6,503 nucleotides of DNA from Pseudomonadota bacterium (GCA_021828425.1 JAKARN010000083.1:1-6503); one strand, 5' to 3'. Shown: positions 1 through 6,105, numbered from the stretch's first letter. Notes: generated by a model not told the origin, from the letters alone. Program-made: numbers and translations.

Positions 1-969
1 GCTCCGGATTTCACGTTCCGGAAGTTCGGGTTCGCCGCTGATCGCGTAGACCGGCTGCAGATGCTGCTGGCCGTGGCGGGTGCCGAGGTTGATGACGAAG
101 CGGAGGTAGTCCTCCATGGTGCGGGTCGCCCCGAGCCGGTTGAGCGCACGCACGACGAAATAGCTGTCGCGCAGCCAGCAGTAGCGGTAGTCCCAGTTGC
201 GGCCGGAACCGGCGCTTTCCGGAATCGAGGTCGTCACCGCGGCCAGCACCGCGCCCGTGTCTTCGAAGGTGGAGAGCTTGAGGGTGATCGCGGCGCGGAT
301 GACGGCGTCCTGCCATTCGAAGGGAATGGCCAGATAGCGGGTCCATTCATGCCAGTACCGGCGGGTTTCCGCCAGGAACTCCCGGGACAGGGTTTCGAGC
401 GGGCGCGTCAGGCTCTCGTCCGGTCCGAAGAAGAGGACACATTCCCGGTCGAGGACGAATGGCGTTTCATTGAGGATCGCGGTGAGCGAGACATCCGTGG
501 TGAGACGGTGCGCCTGGCCTGGAAAGACGTAGCGGATATGGTGGCTGCCGATCGTGATCTCGGGGCTGGATGCGCCGTACTGGCCGGCGGGCCGCAGGCG
601 GAGGGTGAGCCGGGGCTGTCCGGCAAGCGGGCGCAGGATGCGGACGAACAGCAGTGGGCGGTAGATCCGTTCGTAGAGCTTGAAGCGGGGCATGAAGTCG
701 ATCACCTCGAGACTCCCGCCCTGCTCGTCCTCGAAGGTCGTGACCAGGATCGCGGTGTTCGGCTCGTACCGCTGGGTGTGGCTCCGGCAGCGCTCGACCG
801 AGAGATTCATGAACCCGCGTCCAGTCGTGTCCTCCGGCTGGAGCAGCGAACAGAAGACCGGGTCGCCGTCGAAGCGGGGCAGGGAGGCCCAGACGTATTC
901 CCCGCGCTCGTCGATCAGGGCGCAGGTTGAGCTGTTGCCGATGAGGCCGAGTTCGAGGGTCCGGCTCAT
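1..969 (-). CDS. Glycoside hydrolase family 15 protein, N-terminal part (glucoamylase/trehalase-like)
   Basis: Reading the minus strand from the ATG at 969-967 gives 323 codons with no stop to the left edge, so the gene is partial; the family is usually about 600 residues. The N-terminus (ELGLIGNSSTCALID, then WASLPRFDGDPVF) matches the trehalase-like N-terminal beta domain that precedes the catalytic barrel in bacterial GH15 enzymes. The start of the (alpha/alpha)6 barrel carries the family signature NWDYRYCWLRD at residues 258-268, in the substrate-binding region. The catalytic glutamates expected further on lie outside the window. Family members release glucose from alpha-glucans or cleave alpha,alpha-trehalose; which applies here cannot be read from this half. 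No signal peptide is seen, so the enzyme is probably cytoplasmic. The ATG overlaps the otsB stop as ATGA, which fixes the start and implies translational coupling. A role in trehalose or glycogen turnover is inferred from otsB. Family assignment is firm; substrate is not. Confidence 0.9.
   Translation of the reverse strand, partial: MSRTLELGLIGNSSTCALIDERGEYVWASLPRFDGDPVFCSLLQPEDTTGRGFMNLSVERCRSHTQRYEPNTAILVTTFEDEQGGSLEVIDFMPRFKLYERIYRPLLFVRILRPLAGQPRLTLRLRPAGQYGASSPEITIGSHHIRYVFPGQAHRLTTDVSLTAILNETPFVLDRECVLFFGPDESLTRPLETLSREFLAETRRYWHEWTRYLAIPFEWQDAVIRAAITLKLSTFEDTGAVLAAVTTSIPESAGSGRNWDYRYCWLRDSYFVVRALNRLGATRTMEDYLRFVINLGTRHGQQHLQPVYAISGEPELPEREIRS
966..969 (-). other. ATGA start/stop overlap of otsB and GH15 gene
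   Basis: On the minus strand the four bases read ATGA: ATG starts the GH15 gene and TGA ends otsB. This arrangement is typical of translationally coupled operon genes and independently supports the GH15 start chosen. The bases just upstream (GGGGAC) form only a weak ribosome binding site, consistent with re-initiation. Confidence 0.85.
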
Positions 970-1763
970 GGACGGTCCCCGGCCAGGCCGGACAACCAGG
1001 CGACGGCCTCGGCGGGTGTCCCGAGACGGTAGCGGGCCCGCGTCGGCCCGGCGCCCACCTTGATGCTGGTTCCGGGGCCCCGGTTCACGACGTCAAAGGC
1101 GCACTCGTCCGTGACGTCGTCACCCAGGAAGATGGGTGACCGCCCGCGGAAGGGGGGCTCCAGGAGGAAGGCTGCGACCGCCCGTCCCTTGTCCATTGCC
1201 GCGGGGCGGATTTCGAGAACGTTTTTACCCTCGAGGAGATCCAGTTCCGGATGGCGGGACAGCATGCTTTCGAGACTTTCCCGCAGGCGTTCGAGGATCT
1301 CGGATCCTCCCCGGACGTGGATGGCGACGGAAAGCGCCTTGTCCTCGATGAAGGATCCCGGGACCCGCTCTGCGCATCGGGTGATTTCGGGACGCAGCCG
1401 GTCGAGCAGGGGGGTGTGGGTGTCCAGACGATGGAGTCTCCCGTTCCCATCGCGGCGCTCGGCCCCATGCTGGCCGGCGGCGGCAAAGATCTCGGGTGAA
1501 AAAAGCCGGTCCAGATCGGCGAGCGGCCGGCCGCTCACGAGCGCGAGCGCCCCGTCGGCGAGGGTGCGGATCCTGACGAGCCTTTCGAGGAGCCGGTGTG
1601 GTACCGAGACGTCCCGGGGATGATCCGCGAGGGGCAGGAGCGTGCCGTCGACATCCAGGAACAGGGCGCATTCCCGGCAGCGCACCGTGGTGGGCGGAAC
1701 GGGGAGCGGGGCTTCAGCCGGTGTGACGGACTGCGTCCTGCGGGGTGACCCGGGAAAAGACAT
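966..1763 (-). CDS. otsB: Trehalose-6-phosphate phosphatase (HAD superfamily)
   Basis: The 265-residue product dephosphorylates trehalose 6-phosphate to trehalose, the second step of the OtsA-OtsB pathway, in the cytoplasm. HAD motif I is DVDGT at residues 37-41 (nucleophile Asp37, general acid/base Asp39). Motif II is SGR at 77-79. GQHGAE at 97-102 is a typical OtsB cap-side motif. The motif III lysine lies in RPAAMDKG (Lys192), and motif IV is GDDVTDE at 214-220 with the Mg2+-binding aspartates. Length fits the family (about 250-270). The open frame extends upstream to 1973, but that extension is basic, lacks family features and would cross the likely promoter, so the ATG at 1763-1761 is preferred. 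No good Shine-Dalgarno precedes it. The gene ends in an ATGA overlap with the GH15 gene, so both probably share one transcript. otsA is expected nearby but is not in the window. Confidence 0.94.
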   Translation of the reverse strand: MSFPGSPRRTQSVTPAEAPLPVPPTTVRCRECALFLDVDGTLLPLADHPRDVSVPHRLLERLVRIRTLADGALALVSGRPLADLDRLFSPEIFAAAGQHGAERRDGNGRLHRLDTHTPLLDRLRPEITRCAERVPGSFIEDKALSVAIHVRGGSEILERLRESLESMLSRHPELDLLEGKNVLEIRPAAMDKGRAVAAFLLEPPFRGRSPIFLGDDVTDECAFDVVNRGPGTSIKVGAGPTRARYRLGTPAEAVAWLSGLAGDRP

Positions 1764-1773
1764 GACGCGGTTT

Positions 1774-1802
1774 ATTATGGGCAAAGTGGTGCTTCGTTGC
1801 AA
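1774..1802 (-). promoter_or_regulatory. Candidate sigma-70 promoter for otsB-GH15
   Basis: Read on the minus strand, TTGCAA (1802-1797) is followed after exactly 17 bases by CATAAT (1779-1774). These match the -35 (4 of 6) and -10 (5 of 6) hexamers at optimal spacing. The -10 ends only 10 bases before the otsB ATG, so transcription would begin about 3-5 bases upstream of the start codon and give a near-leaderless mRNA. That agrees with the lack of a Shine-Dalgarno. It is a motif match only and could be fortuitous. Confidence 0.45.
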
Positions 1803-1894
1803 ACCGAGAAGAAAAAATGTCACGGCCCGGCGGGCTGTCCGCTCAAGGATCGCCTTGCGGACGGTGACGCAAGTGAAGGCTGGGATCAAGGTGG

Positions 1895-1916
1895 CTTGCG
1901 GCCAGCCGGCCGCGAG
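1895..1916. repeat. Hairpin in otsB upstream region
   Basis: CTTGCGGCC and GGCCGCGAG, separated by AGCC, can pair over 9 base pairs (one G-T) with a 4-base loop. No T-run follows on either strand, so it is not an evident intrinsic terminator. It lies between the divergent otsB and toxin-fragment starts. Function is unknown, and chance pairing in GC-rich DNA is possible. Confidence 0.3.
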
Positions 1917-1972
1917 AGACCCCCCCTCGCCAGGGCTTGTCAATCGCTGTCCCAAAGTGATGCCAAAGAGCA

Positions 1973-1990
1973 CACGTTGTTATAAACGTG
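1973..1990. promoter_or_regulatory. Operator-like palindrome at toxin-fragment start
   Basis: CACGTT (1973-1978) and AACGTG (1985-1990) form a perfect 6+6 inverted repeat around GTTATA, ending one base before the ATG at 1992. The centre contains TATAAA, which resembles a -10 element. Toxin-antitoxin operons of the BrnT type are autorepressed by the antitoxin at a palindrome over the promoter, so this could be the old operator. That role is inferred from position and symmetry. Confidence 0.35.
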
Positions 1991-1991
1991 C

Positions 1992-2144
1992 ATGAAGCAG
2001 TTCCGCTGGAACGGGACGAAGAACGCTGAGCTGCGCCGCTCGCGCGCCATCTCATTCGAGGAGATCGTGTGCTCGATCGCCGCGGGCAGCCTGCGCGATG
2101 TGCCGAAGCATCGCAACGCGGTGCGCTACCCCCGGCAGTTCGTG
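1992..2144 (+). pseudogene. BrnT/DUF4258-like toxin, truncated N-terminal fragment
   Basis: From the ATG at 1992 the first 50 or so residues read MKQFRWNGTKNAELRR, then ISFEEIV, AGSLRDV and RYPRQ. This is the N-terminal layout of small BrnT/DUF4258-type RNase toxins: a W-N/D-x-x-K-N start, an ISFEE helix and an H-P-N-x-x-RYP-type turn. Full-length members are about 90-100 residues and continue with a hydrophobic strand of the type YVYLVPFVE. Here similarity stops at about 2138-2144 and the frame continues, open to 2465, through DNA that is the antisense of a relaxase gene. Catalytic residues of the C-terminal half and any partner antitoxin are missing, so the gene should be dead. No clear ribosome binding site is present. 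Family call is from recognised pattern only. Confidence 0.6.
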
Positions 2145-2642
2145 CCCGGGGCCATTGCGCCCTTTCCTCCCACGCTCGCGCGAGTGCTCCGGCCCCCGGC
2201 CCTTCCGCGGCCCCACTGCCCGCGCGATCCGGCCGAGCGCTGCAGCTCGTTCCAACCGCTGCTGCGCAGCCGCAAGCGCCTCCCGCTCGAGGCGCTTGCC
2301 GACCTCCGTCTCGATCCGCCGTCGCTCCATCCCGGTCACCGCCGGCCCCGGGTGCGACGTCGCCTCCCGTTCAATCCCTTGTGCCTCGAGACTCCGGTGA
2401 TCGATCCGGATCTCGTGCCCATGCTCCAAAAGCTTCCCGTTGACCCGCTCCGCCCAGAGCTCTAGGATCTCCAGGACTTCTGCCTTGGCCGGCCCCCAAC
2501 CCGCCTTCCGACGGTTCGTGTCTGACCACTCGATCGTCGCCTGCTCTCCAAAGCCTCCAGGCTCGATCGCCCGGGTGGTGGCCAGCAGATGCGCATGGTA
2601 GTTACGCCCATCCCCCTTTAAGAACATGGGATTGCTGGACAT
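2052..2642 (-). pseudogene. MobA/MobL-family relaxase fragment (mobilisation protein remnant)
   Basis: The minus-strand frame encodes a recognisable internal part of a MobA/MobL (TraA/MOBQ-type) HUH relaxase, the enzyme that nicks plasmid DNA at oriT. Diagnostic segments are GRNYHAHLLATTR (metal-binding His-x-His motif, residues 12-24), a W-x-E-x-x-N helix, and IRIDHRSLEAQGIERE followed by PGPAVTGMERR. Intact proteins have roughly 100 more residues at the N-terminus, including the catalytic tyrosine and motif I; these are absent. The in-frame sequence upstream of 2642 reaches a stop at 2733-2735 without relaxase-like content. The helicase or primase-type C-terminus is also missing. Similarity covers about 2145-2615, and the last 31 codons (2144-2052) are antisense to the toxin fragment. 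The fragment is catalytically dead and marks a past plasmid or mobilisable-element insertion. Confidence 0.8.
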
Positions 2643-2689
2643 TTCCTGAACCTGAAGGTGAGACCCGAGGGACTTTCTGCCCCGGTGCG

Positions 2690-2780
2690 CCGGCTTCGGG
2701 AGATCCCGGGAACTTCTCCGCCCCCGGGGTACTCAGTAAACTGGATCCCAACGCGTGGCCTTGGCCGCGCCCGAAGCCGG
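2690..2780. repeat. 11-bp inverted repeat pair between relaxase remnant and transporter
   Basis: CCGGCTTCGGG (2690-2700) and CCCGAAGCCGG (2770-2780) are perfect inverted copies separated by 69 bases. They sit between the breakpoint of the relaxase remnant and the transporter start. They could be element ends, a protein-binding pair or chance in GC-rich sequence. No transposase or target duplication is visible. Confidence 0.25.
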
Positions 2781-2803
2781 TGATTGGCGGAGCAAAACCA
2801 CCC

Positions 2804-4576
2804 ATGTGGCAGCCTTGGTTCGTCCTTGTGGTGCTTGTCCTCGCCCTGGTCCTCCTGGTCTGGGGATTCTGGCGCTACGATCTCGTTGCGGTCCTGGCGC
2901 TGCTCGCCCTGGCCTTTTCCGGAATCCTGCCGCCCACAGAGGTGTTCCGGGGATTCTCCAACCCGGCGGTCATCACGGTGGCCGCGGTCATGGTCGTCGG
3001 ACGGGCACTCTGGAACGCCGGCATCATCGATGCGGTGAGCGGCTTCATCAGCCGTTCGGTGCATCACCCCCGGCTGCAGTTCATGGCGCTCACCGGGGTT
3101 CTCACCCTGTGCTCATCCGTCGTGAGCGATGTGGGGGCGCTCTCCGTCTTCCTGCCCGTGGCCACCCAGCTTGCCCACAAGAACAAACAGCCGCTCGGGC
3201 GAATTCTCATGCCCCTTTCGTTCAGCGCCATCCTGGGCGGTGTCGTGACCCTCATCGGAACGACGCCCAACATCTTGATTTCGGATTACCGGTTCAAAAG
3301 CACCGGGCACCCCTTCGGTTTCTTCGCCTTCACGCCCGTGGGCGGGGCCGTGGCGATCGCGGGTCTCGTCTTCCTCTGGCTCTTTTCGGGCGCATGCCTG
3401 CCCGGCCGGATGAAGCGCGGCAAACCGGACGTGGCCGAGGCGCCCGCCTACTCGGCCGAGGTCGTCGTGCCGGAGGAATCCCCCTTCGTCGACCGTGCGC
3501 TCGGCGAACTGGAGGAAGAAATCGATGCGGATTTCGCCGTCGTGGGCATCATCCGGGATGAGCAGCGCAAGCCCGTCAACCGCTACCTCCGGCTTCGACC
3601 GGCCGACGTGCTCCTGGTCCGGGCGGAACCCGACGACCTCAAGGTATTCCTGGATTCGAGCAAGATGACGCTCACCGGCAACCAGACCGTGGGCGGACGC
3701 TTTCAGGTGTCTGACGAAATGGCGCTTGAACAGGTGGTGCTGCATCGGGACTCCGGGCTCATCGGCCAGAGTGCCCGTTCGATCCGGCTGCGGCAGCGCT
3801 ACGGCATCAATTTGCTGGCACTCTCCCGGCACGGCGGCCGTTTGCGGGGCCGGCTGGCCGATATGCGCCTCAAGGCCGGTGACCTGCTGCTGCTTCATGG
3901 TGACCGGACGGTGCTGAATGAACTGATCGCCCGCTTTCACCTGCTCCCCCTGGCTTCCCGGGAGACCCGTCTCGTCAAGCCGACCCGGATACTTTCGGCC
4001 TTCTCGATTTTTGTGCTGGCAATTGCGGCAGTCGCATCCGGCCGGGTCTCGGCCCCCGCGGCCTTTCTCGGGGCATCGGCGCTTCTCGTCCTCACGGGTC
4101 ATCTCACGCTGCGGGAGGTCTACGACAGCCTGGAGTGGCCCATCCTGATCCTGCTCGGGTCCTTTCTTTCCATCAGCCTGGCTTTTGAAAGGACCGGCGA
4201 TGCCCAGGCGGTCGCGCATCTTCTGCTGGTGGTCGGACGACACTGGCCCCTGTTCGCCCTGCTCGGGCTGTTCGTGACTATCTCCATGGTGTTCAGCAAC
4301 TTCGTGAACAACGCCGCCACCGCGGTGATCTTCGCACCCATCGCGATCCATGTGGCTCAGGGAATCGGCATCTTGCCGGATCCCCTCCTCATGGCGGTCG
4401 CGATCGGGAGCTCACTGCCGTTTTGGACTCCCATCGGGCACCAGTGCAATGCGCTCGTGCTTACGCCCGGCCACTACCGTTTCTCCGAGTACTGGAAGCT
4501 GGGGCTTCCCCTGTCGCTGGTCACGGGAACCATCGCCGTCTGTGCGATTCTCGCAGTCTGGCCGGCCCACCCCTAA
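2804..4576 (+). CDS. SLC13/DASS-family anion permease with two TrkA-C (RCK_C) domains
   Basis: The 590-residue product is an inner-membrane secondary transporter of the divalent anion:Na+ symporter superfamily, whose substrates include sulfate and dicarboxylates. Membrane segments occupy about residues 5-200 and 395-590. The two halves carry the paired family motifs IGTTPNILIS (152-161) and SNFVNNAATA (498-507), the re-entrant substrate/Na+-binding loops. Between them lies a soluble block with two TrkA-C/RCK_C-like modules (about 216-283 and 300-382; the second has ALEQVVLHRDSGLIGQ and LKAGDLLLLHGD). This architecture is shared with algal SAC1-like and cyanobacterial Na+/sulfate transporters and suggests ligand-gated control. 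Sulfate or another oxyanion is therefore likely, but the substrate is not proven. An in-frame GTG at 2780 would add 8 polar residues. The ATG at 2804 is preferred because GGCGGAG (2786-2792) lies 11 bases upstream. The gene is monocistronic, intact and GC-rich like the otsB region. Confidence 0.9.
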   Translation: MWQPWFVLVVLVLALVLLVWGFWRYDLVAVLALLALAFSGILPPTEVFRGFSNPAVITVAAVMVVGRALWNAGIIDAVSGFISRSVHHPRLQFMALTGVLTLCSSVVSDVGALSVFLPVATQLAHKNKQPLGRILMPLSFSAILGGVVTLIGTTPNILISDYRFKSTGHPFGFFAFTPVGGAVAIAGLVFLWLFSGACLPGRMKRGKPDVAEAPAYSAEVVVPEESPFVDRALGELEEEIDADFAVVGIIRDEQRKPVNRYLRLRPADVLLVRAEPDDLKVFLDSSKMTLTGNQTVGGRFQVSDEMALEQVVLHRDSGLIGQSARSIRLRQRYGINLLALSRHGGRLRGRLADMRLKAGDLLLLHGDRTVLNELIARFHLLPLASRETRLVKPTRILSAFSIFVLAIAAVASGRVSAPAAFLGASALLVLTGHLTLREVYDSLEWPILILLGSFLSISLAFERTGDAQAVAHLLLVVGRHWPLFALLGLFVTISMVFSNFVNNAATAVIFAPIAIHVAQGIGILPDPLLMAVAIGSSLPFWTPIGHQCNALVLTPGHYRFSEYWKLGLPLSLVTGTIAVCAILAVWPAHP

Positions 4577-4607
4577 GGACATCCCCAGGCGGTATAGCGA
4601 ACATTTT

Positions 4608-4624
4608 CCCCTGCAGGGGTTTTT
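4608..4624 (+). terminator. Weak intrinsic terminator after the permease gene
   Basis: CCCC-TGCA-GGGG forms a 4-bp GC stem with a 4-base loop, followed at once by TTTTT, 31 bases after the permease stop. The T-run and position fit Rho-independent termination, but the stem is short. The neighbouring gene on the right is convergent. Confidence 0.45.
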
Positions 4625-4995
4625 GATCATCCCGGGCTGCTTCTCCTGCCGGCTGAGATGACGGCGTGCACGGCCCATGAGTGCACGGTGGTTCGTCGGT
4701 CGGCTTTTGCCGGGGCTATCGGTCTTGACGTCTGGGTTGGGCAGTTCATCACCCCCCCTCCGGACAGTAGCCGGGTTTTGGATGAGCTGCAGCCCCTCCT
4801 TGTGCTTTCCCGCCAAGTACCGCACTGCAGTGATCGATGCACGGGTTGCCCGATGAGAATGGGATAAATTCGTTCCTCTCCTGAGATCGGTTGGCGGTGC
4901 ATCGTTCCTGCTGCGATATCAAGCGTGTGTCTTTGTTTGCGTGTATTCGCTCGGTACCTTTCCTTGTGCCAATCATCGCGTCGAAGCAAAGTTCC

Positions 4996-5024
4996 GGGCG
5001 ATGAGGTCTTTCTCCTCTGCGCCC
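4996..5024 (-). terminator. Hairpin downstream of the lipoprotein gene
   Basis: On the minus strand GGGCG-CA-GAGG, a 7-base loop and CCTC-AT-CGCCC form a 5+4 bp stem with a 2x2 internal loop, 35 bases past the lipoprotein stop. Only a short TTT lies beyond it (after GGAAC), so it may end or stabilise the transcript but is not a canonical terminator. Confidence 0.3.
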
Positions 5025-5058
5025 ATGCCACAGTCGCTTCCGCCAGGTAACTCAGGGG

Positions 5059-5679
5059 TCATCCGGCATGCAGCAACGCCGTTATGAATTGTTTGTTGTG
5101 AAAAATGCCCTGAACACCGTTTTCAATCGCACGGTCAACTGCTATTGCGGCGTTGCTTCCCGATGTCATGATAATACCGCTGTTTTTCCCGACCGCAGAA
5201 ACTTTCTGCGAGAAGACTTCTTTGCCGTAACGGTTTTTGACCATGACGTTCATGTGGAATACGGCCACTGCGCTGCCGCTAAAAAATCCCGAACTGAAGC
5301 GATTGTGCAATTTTGTGACAGCAACATCGACCAGAACAGGCGACGTGTGGGCAACCCGGAAGCCCCGGTCACGCAGTTCCATTTCAAAGGCGCGCTGAAC
5401 CAAGCTGGCTATATTTGTCGTGGAATAAATGGGTGCAGTGGAAACGCCATATCCATTCACTTTGTTACCAATTCTTTTGTGTTTTCGTAAATCCTTTACC
5501 GACACTGTGACAATGATGTTGTGGGCTCCAGCCAAGAGGGTGGCCTTGCCGTGCGGCGTATACCGTAGTGGAACCCTTGCCGTTGTGAAGGCACATCCGC
5601 TCAGAACAGCGGCTGCAAAGGAAAGAAGCGCAAGATTGAGGAAGGCTGTCTTAAGCCTGGCAAGGTCTGAATGGAACAT
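5059..5679 (-). CDS. Putative YajG-like lipoprotein
   Basis: The 206-residue product begins with a basic start and a hydrophobic stretch (residues 11-25), then the lipobox LSGC at 26-29. It is thus exported and probably lipid-modified on Cys29. Without Asp after the Cys, outer-membrane sorting is likely. The mature part alternates beta strands and one helix: NIIVTVSVKDLR, the RAFEMELRDRGFRV helix-turn, VLVDVAVTKL, a strand with VMVKNRYGKEVFSQKV, and a C-terminal helix before GIFHNKQFI. This order resembles the YajG family (Lipoprotein_16), whose members are about 190-200 residues and of unknown function. The match is by pattern, not alignment. An excellent ribosome binding site, AGGAGG (5692-5687), lies 7 bases before the ATG. 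Base composition is much poorer in GC than otsB or the permease, suggesting different ancestry. A perfect FNR-type box lies upstream. Confidence 0.7.
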   Translation of the reverse strand: MFHSDLARLKTAFLNLALLSFAAAVLSGCAFTTARVPLRYTPHGKATLLAGAHNIIVTVSVKDLRKHKRIGNKVNGYGVSTAPIYSTTNIASLVQRAFEMELRDRGFRVAHTSPVLVDVAVTKLHNRFSSGFFSGSAVAVFHMNVMVKNRYGKEVFSQKVSAVGKNSGIIMTSGSNAAIAVDRAIENGVQGIFHNKQFITALLHAG

Positions 5680-5686
5680 TGAGATC

Positions 5687-5692
5687 CCTCCT
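5687..5692 (-). promoter_or_regulatory. Strong Shine-Dalgarno of the lipoprotein gene
   Basis: AGGAGG on the minus strand ends 7 bases before the ATG at 5679, which is optimal spacing. It is the best ribosome binding site in the window and fixes the start of the lipoprotein gene. Confidence 0.8.
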
Positions 5693-5739
5693 GTTTTCAG
5701 TCTGTTATGTAATGAGGATAGTAAGGAACATCCGAAATC

Positions 5740-5757
5740 TTTTGATGAAGATCAAAA
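5740..5757. promoter_or_regulatory. FNR/ANR-type regulator binding site
   Basis: TTTTGAT-GAAG-ATCAAAA contains TTGAT-N4-ATCAA at 5742-5755, the exact consensus half-sites of FNR/ANR/DNR oxygen- or nitric-oxide-responsive regulators, with arms extended by two more symmetric bases. Its centre (5748.5) is about 69 bases upstream of the lipoprotein ATG. On the minus strand TACTAT (5723-5718) is a possible weak -10, which would put the box near -38, close to the class II activator position of -41.5. No other promoter element is clear. A CRP-type protein is less likely, since TGTGA half-sites are absent. Confidence 0.5.
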
Positions 5758-6057
5758 AATTGTGGATTGGGGGCACAGGAATACCCATCCTCGGTGATGA
5801 AGGCGAGGCTGCCCGGTAAGGCGACTGCTTTCGCTGGTATTTCTTGAGGATAGGGACGGATGGGCTCTCCGGGCACCATTCTCGCTGTCCCCTGCAGTCG
5901 GCTTGTGTCCAGAGCGGCTCTTCCAGGTTTCGCGAGCAAATCCCTTGGGCATTCGGGTCACCGCATGCCGTGATCGGGGCCTTGCAGGCCGCTCCCACCA
6001 CTCTGATGGATGCGGGCCCTGTGCCGATACTTCGGGATCTGGAATGAAGTGGCCGAC

Positions 6058-6082
6058 AGCCGGATCGTTTGTTTCACCGGCT
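6058..6082. repeat. Inverted repeat AGCCGG / CCGGCT
   Basis: AGCCGG (6058-6063) and CCGGCT (6077-6082) can pair across 13 bases, just past the hairpin at 6089-6105 in the direction of the right-edge gene. Together they may form a tandem 3'-end structure, but chance cannot be excluded. Confidence 0.25.
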
Positions 6083-6088
6083 TGTCGG

Positions 6089-6105
6089 ATCTGGCTCCGC
6101 CAGAT
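6089..6105 (-). terminator. Hairpin downstream of the right-edge gene
   Basis: ATCTGGC and GCCAGAT pair perfectly over 7 bp around a 3-base loop, 37 bases past the stop codon at 6143-6145. No T-run follows on the minus strand, so it may be a transcript-end stabilising structure or a Rho-dependent region rather than a classical terminator. Confidence 0.3.

Larger units (their letters stand above)
4577..5058. other. Convergent intergenic region, no recognisable gene
   Basis: This 482-base stretch lies between the 3' ends of the permease (plus) and the lipoprotein gene (minus). Short open frames exist on both strands (for example 4658-4867 plus and 4627-5031 minus). Their translations show no known motif, no helix or strand pattern I recognise and no convincing ribosome binding site. 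It contains the terminator-like hairpin at 4608-4624, a direct repeat GTGCACGG at 4666-4673 and 4681-4688, and a hairpin at 4996-5024. No tRNA cloverleaf or transposase remnant was recognised. Confidence 0.5.

Noticed and set aside
61..930. Plus-strand open frame of 289 codons opposite the GH15 gene
   Set aside because: It is antisense to an unmistakable GH15 reading frame and its translation has no family features; such long antisense frames are common in GC-rich genes.
1764..1973. N-terminal extension of otsB to the ATG at 1973
   Set aside because: The extra 70 residues are basic, absent from the family and would overlap the likely promoter; the HAD domain is complete from 1763.
1797..1985. 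Small plus-strand frame starting with TTG, with two cysteines near its start
   Set aside because: No ribosome binding site and no recognised family; it lies across the promoter region of otsB.
1992..2465. 157-codon plus-strand frame as a genuine single gene
   Set aside because: Only the first ~50 codons look like a protein family; the remainder is the antisense of a recognisable relaxase frame.
2780..2803. GTG start for the permease at 2780
   Set aside because: It adds only 8 polar residues and has no good ribosome binding site; ATG 2804 has GGCGGAG upstream and is followed at once by the first membrane segment.
3113..4351. Minus-strand open frame of 412 codons opposite the permease
   Set aside because: It is highly charged, without motifs, and mirrors the codon pattern of the permease on the other strand.
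4666..4688. GTGCACGG direct repeat 15 bases apart as an iteron or CRISPR-like unit
   Set aside because: Only two copies of 8 bases, no further periodic copies and no associated genes.
4658..4867. 69-codon plus-strand frame with a Cys-rich end
   Set aside because: No ribosome binding site and no recognisable motif; several equally long frames overlap it on the other strand.
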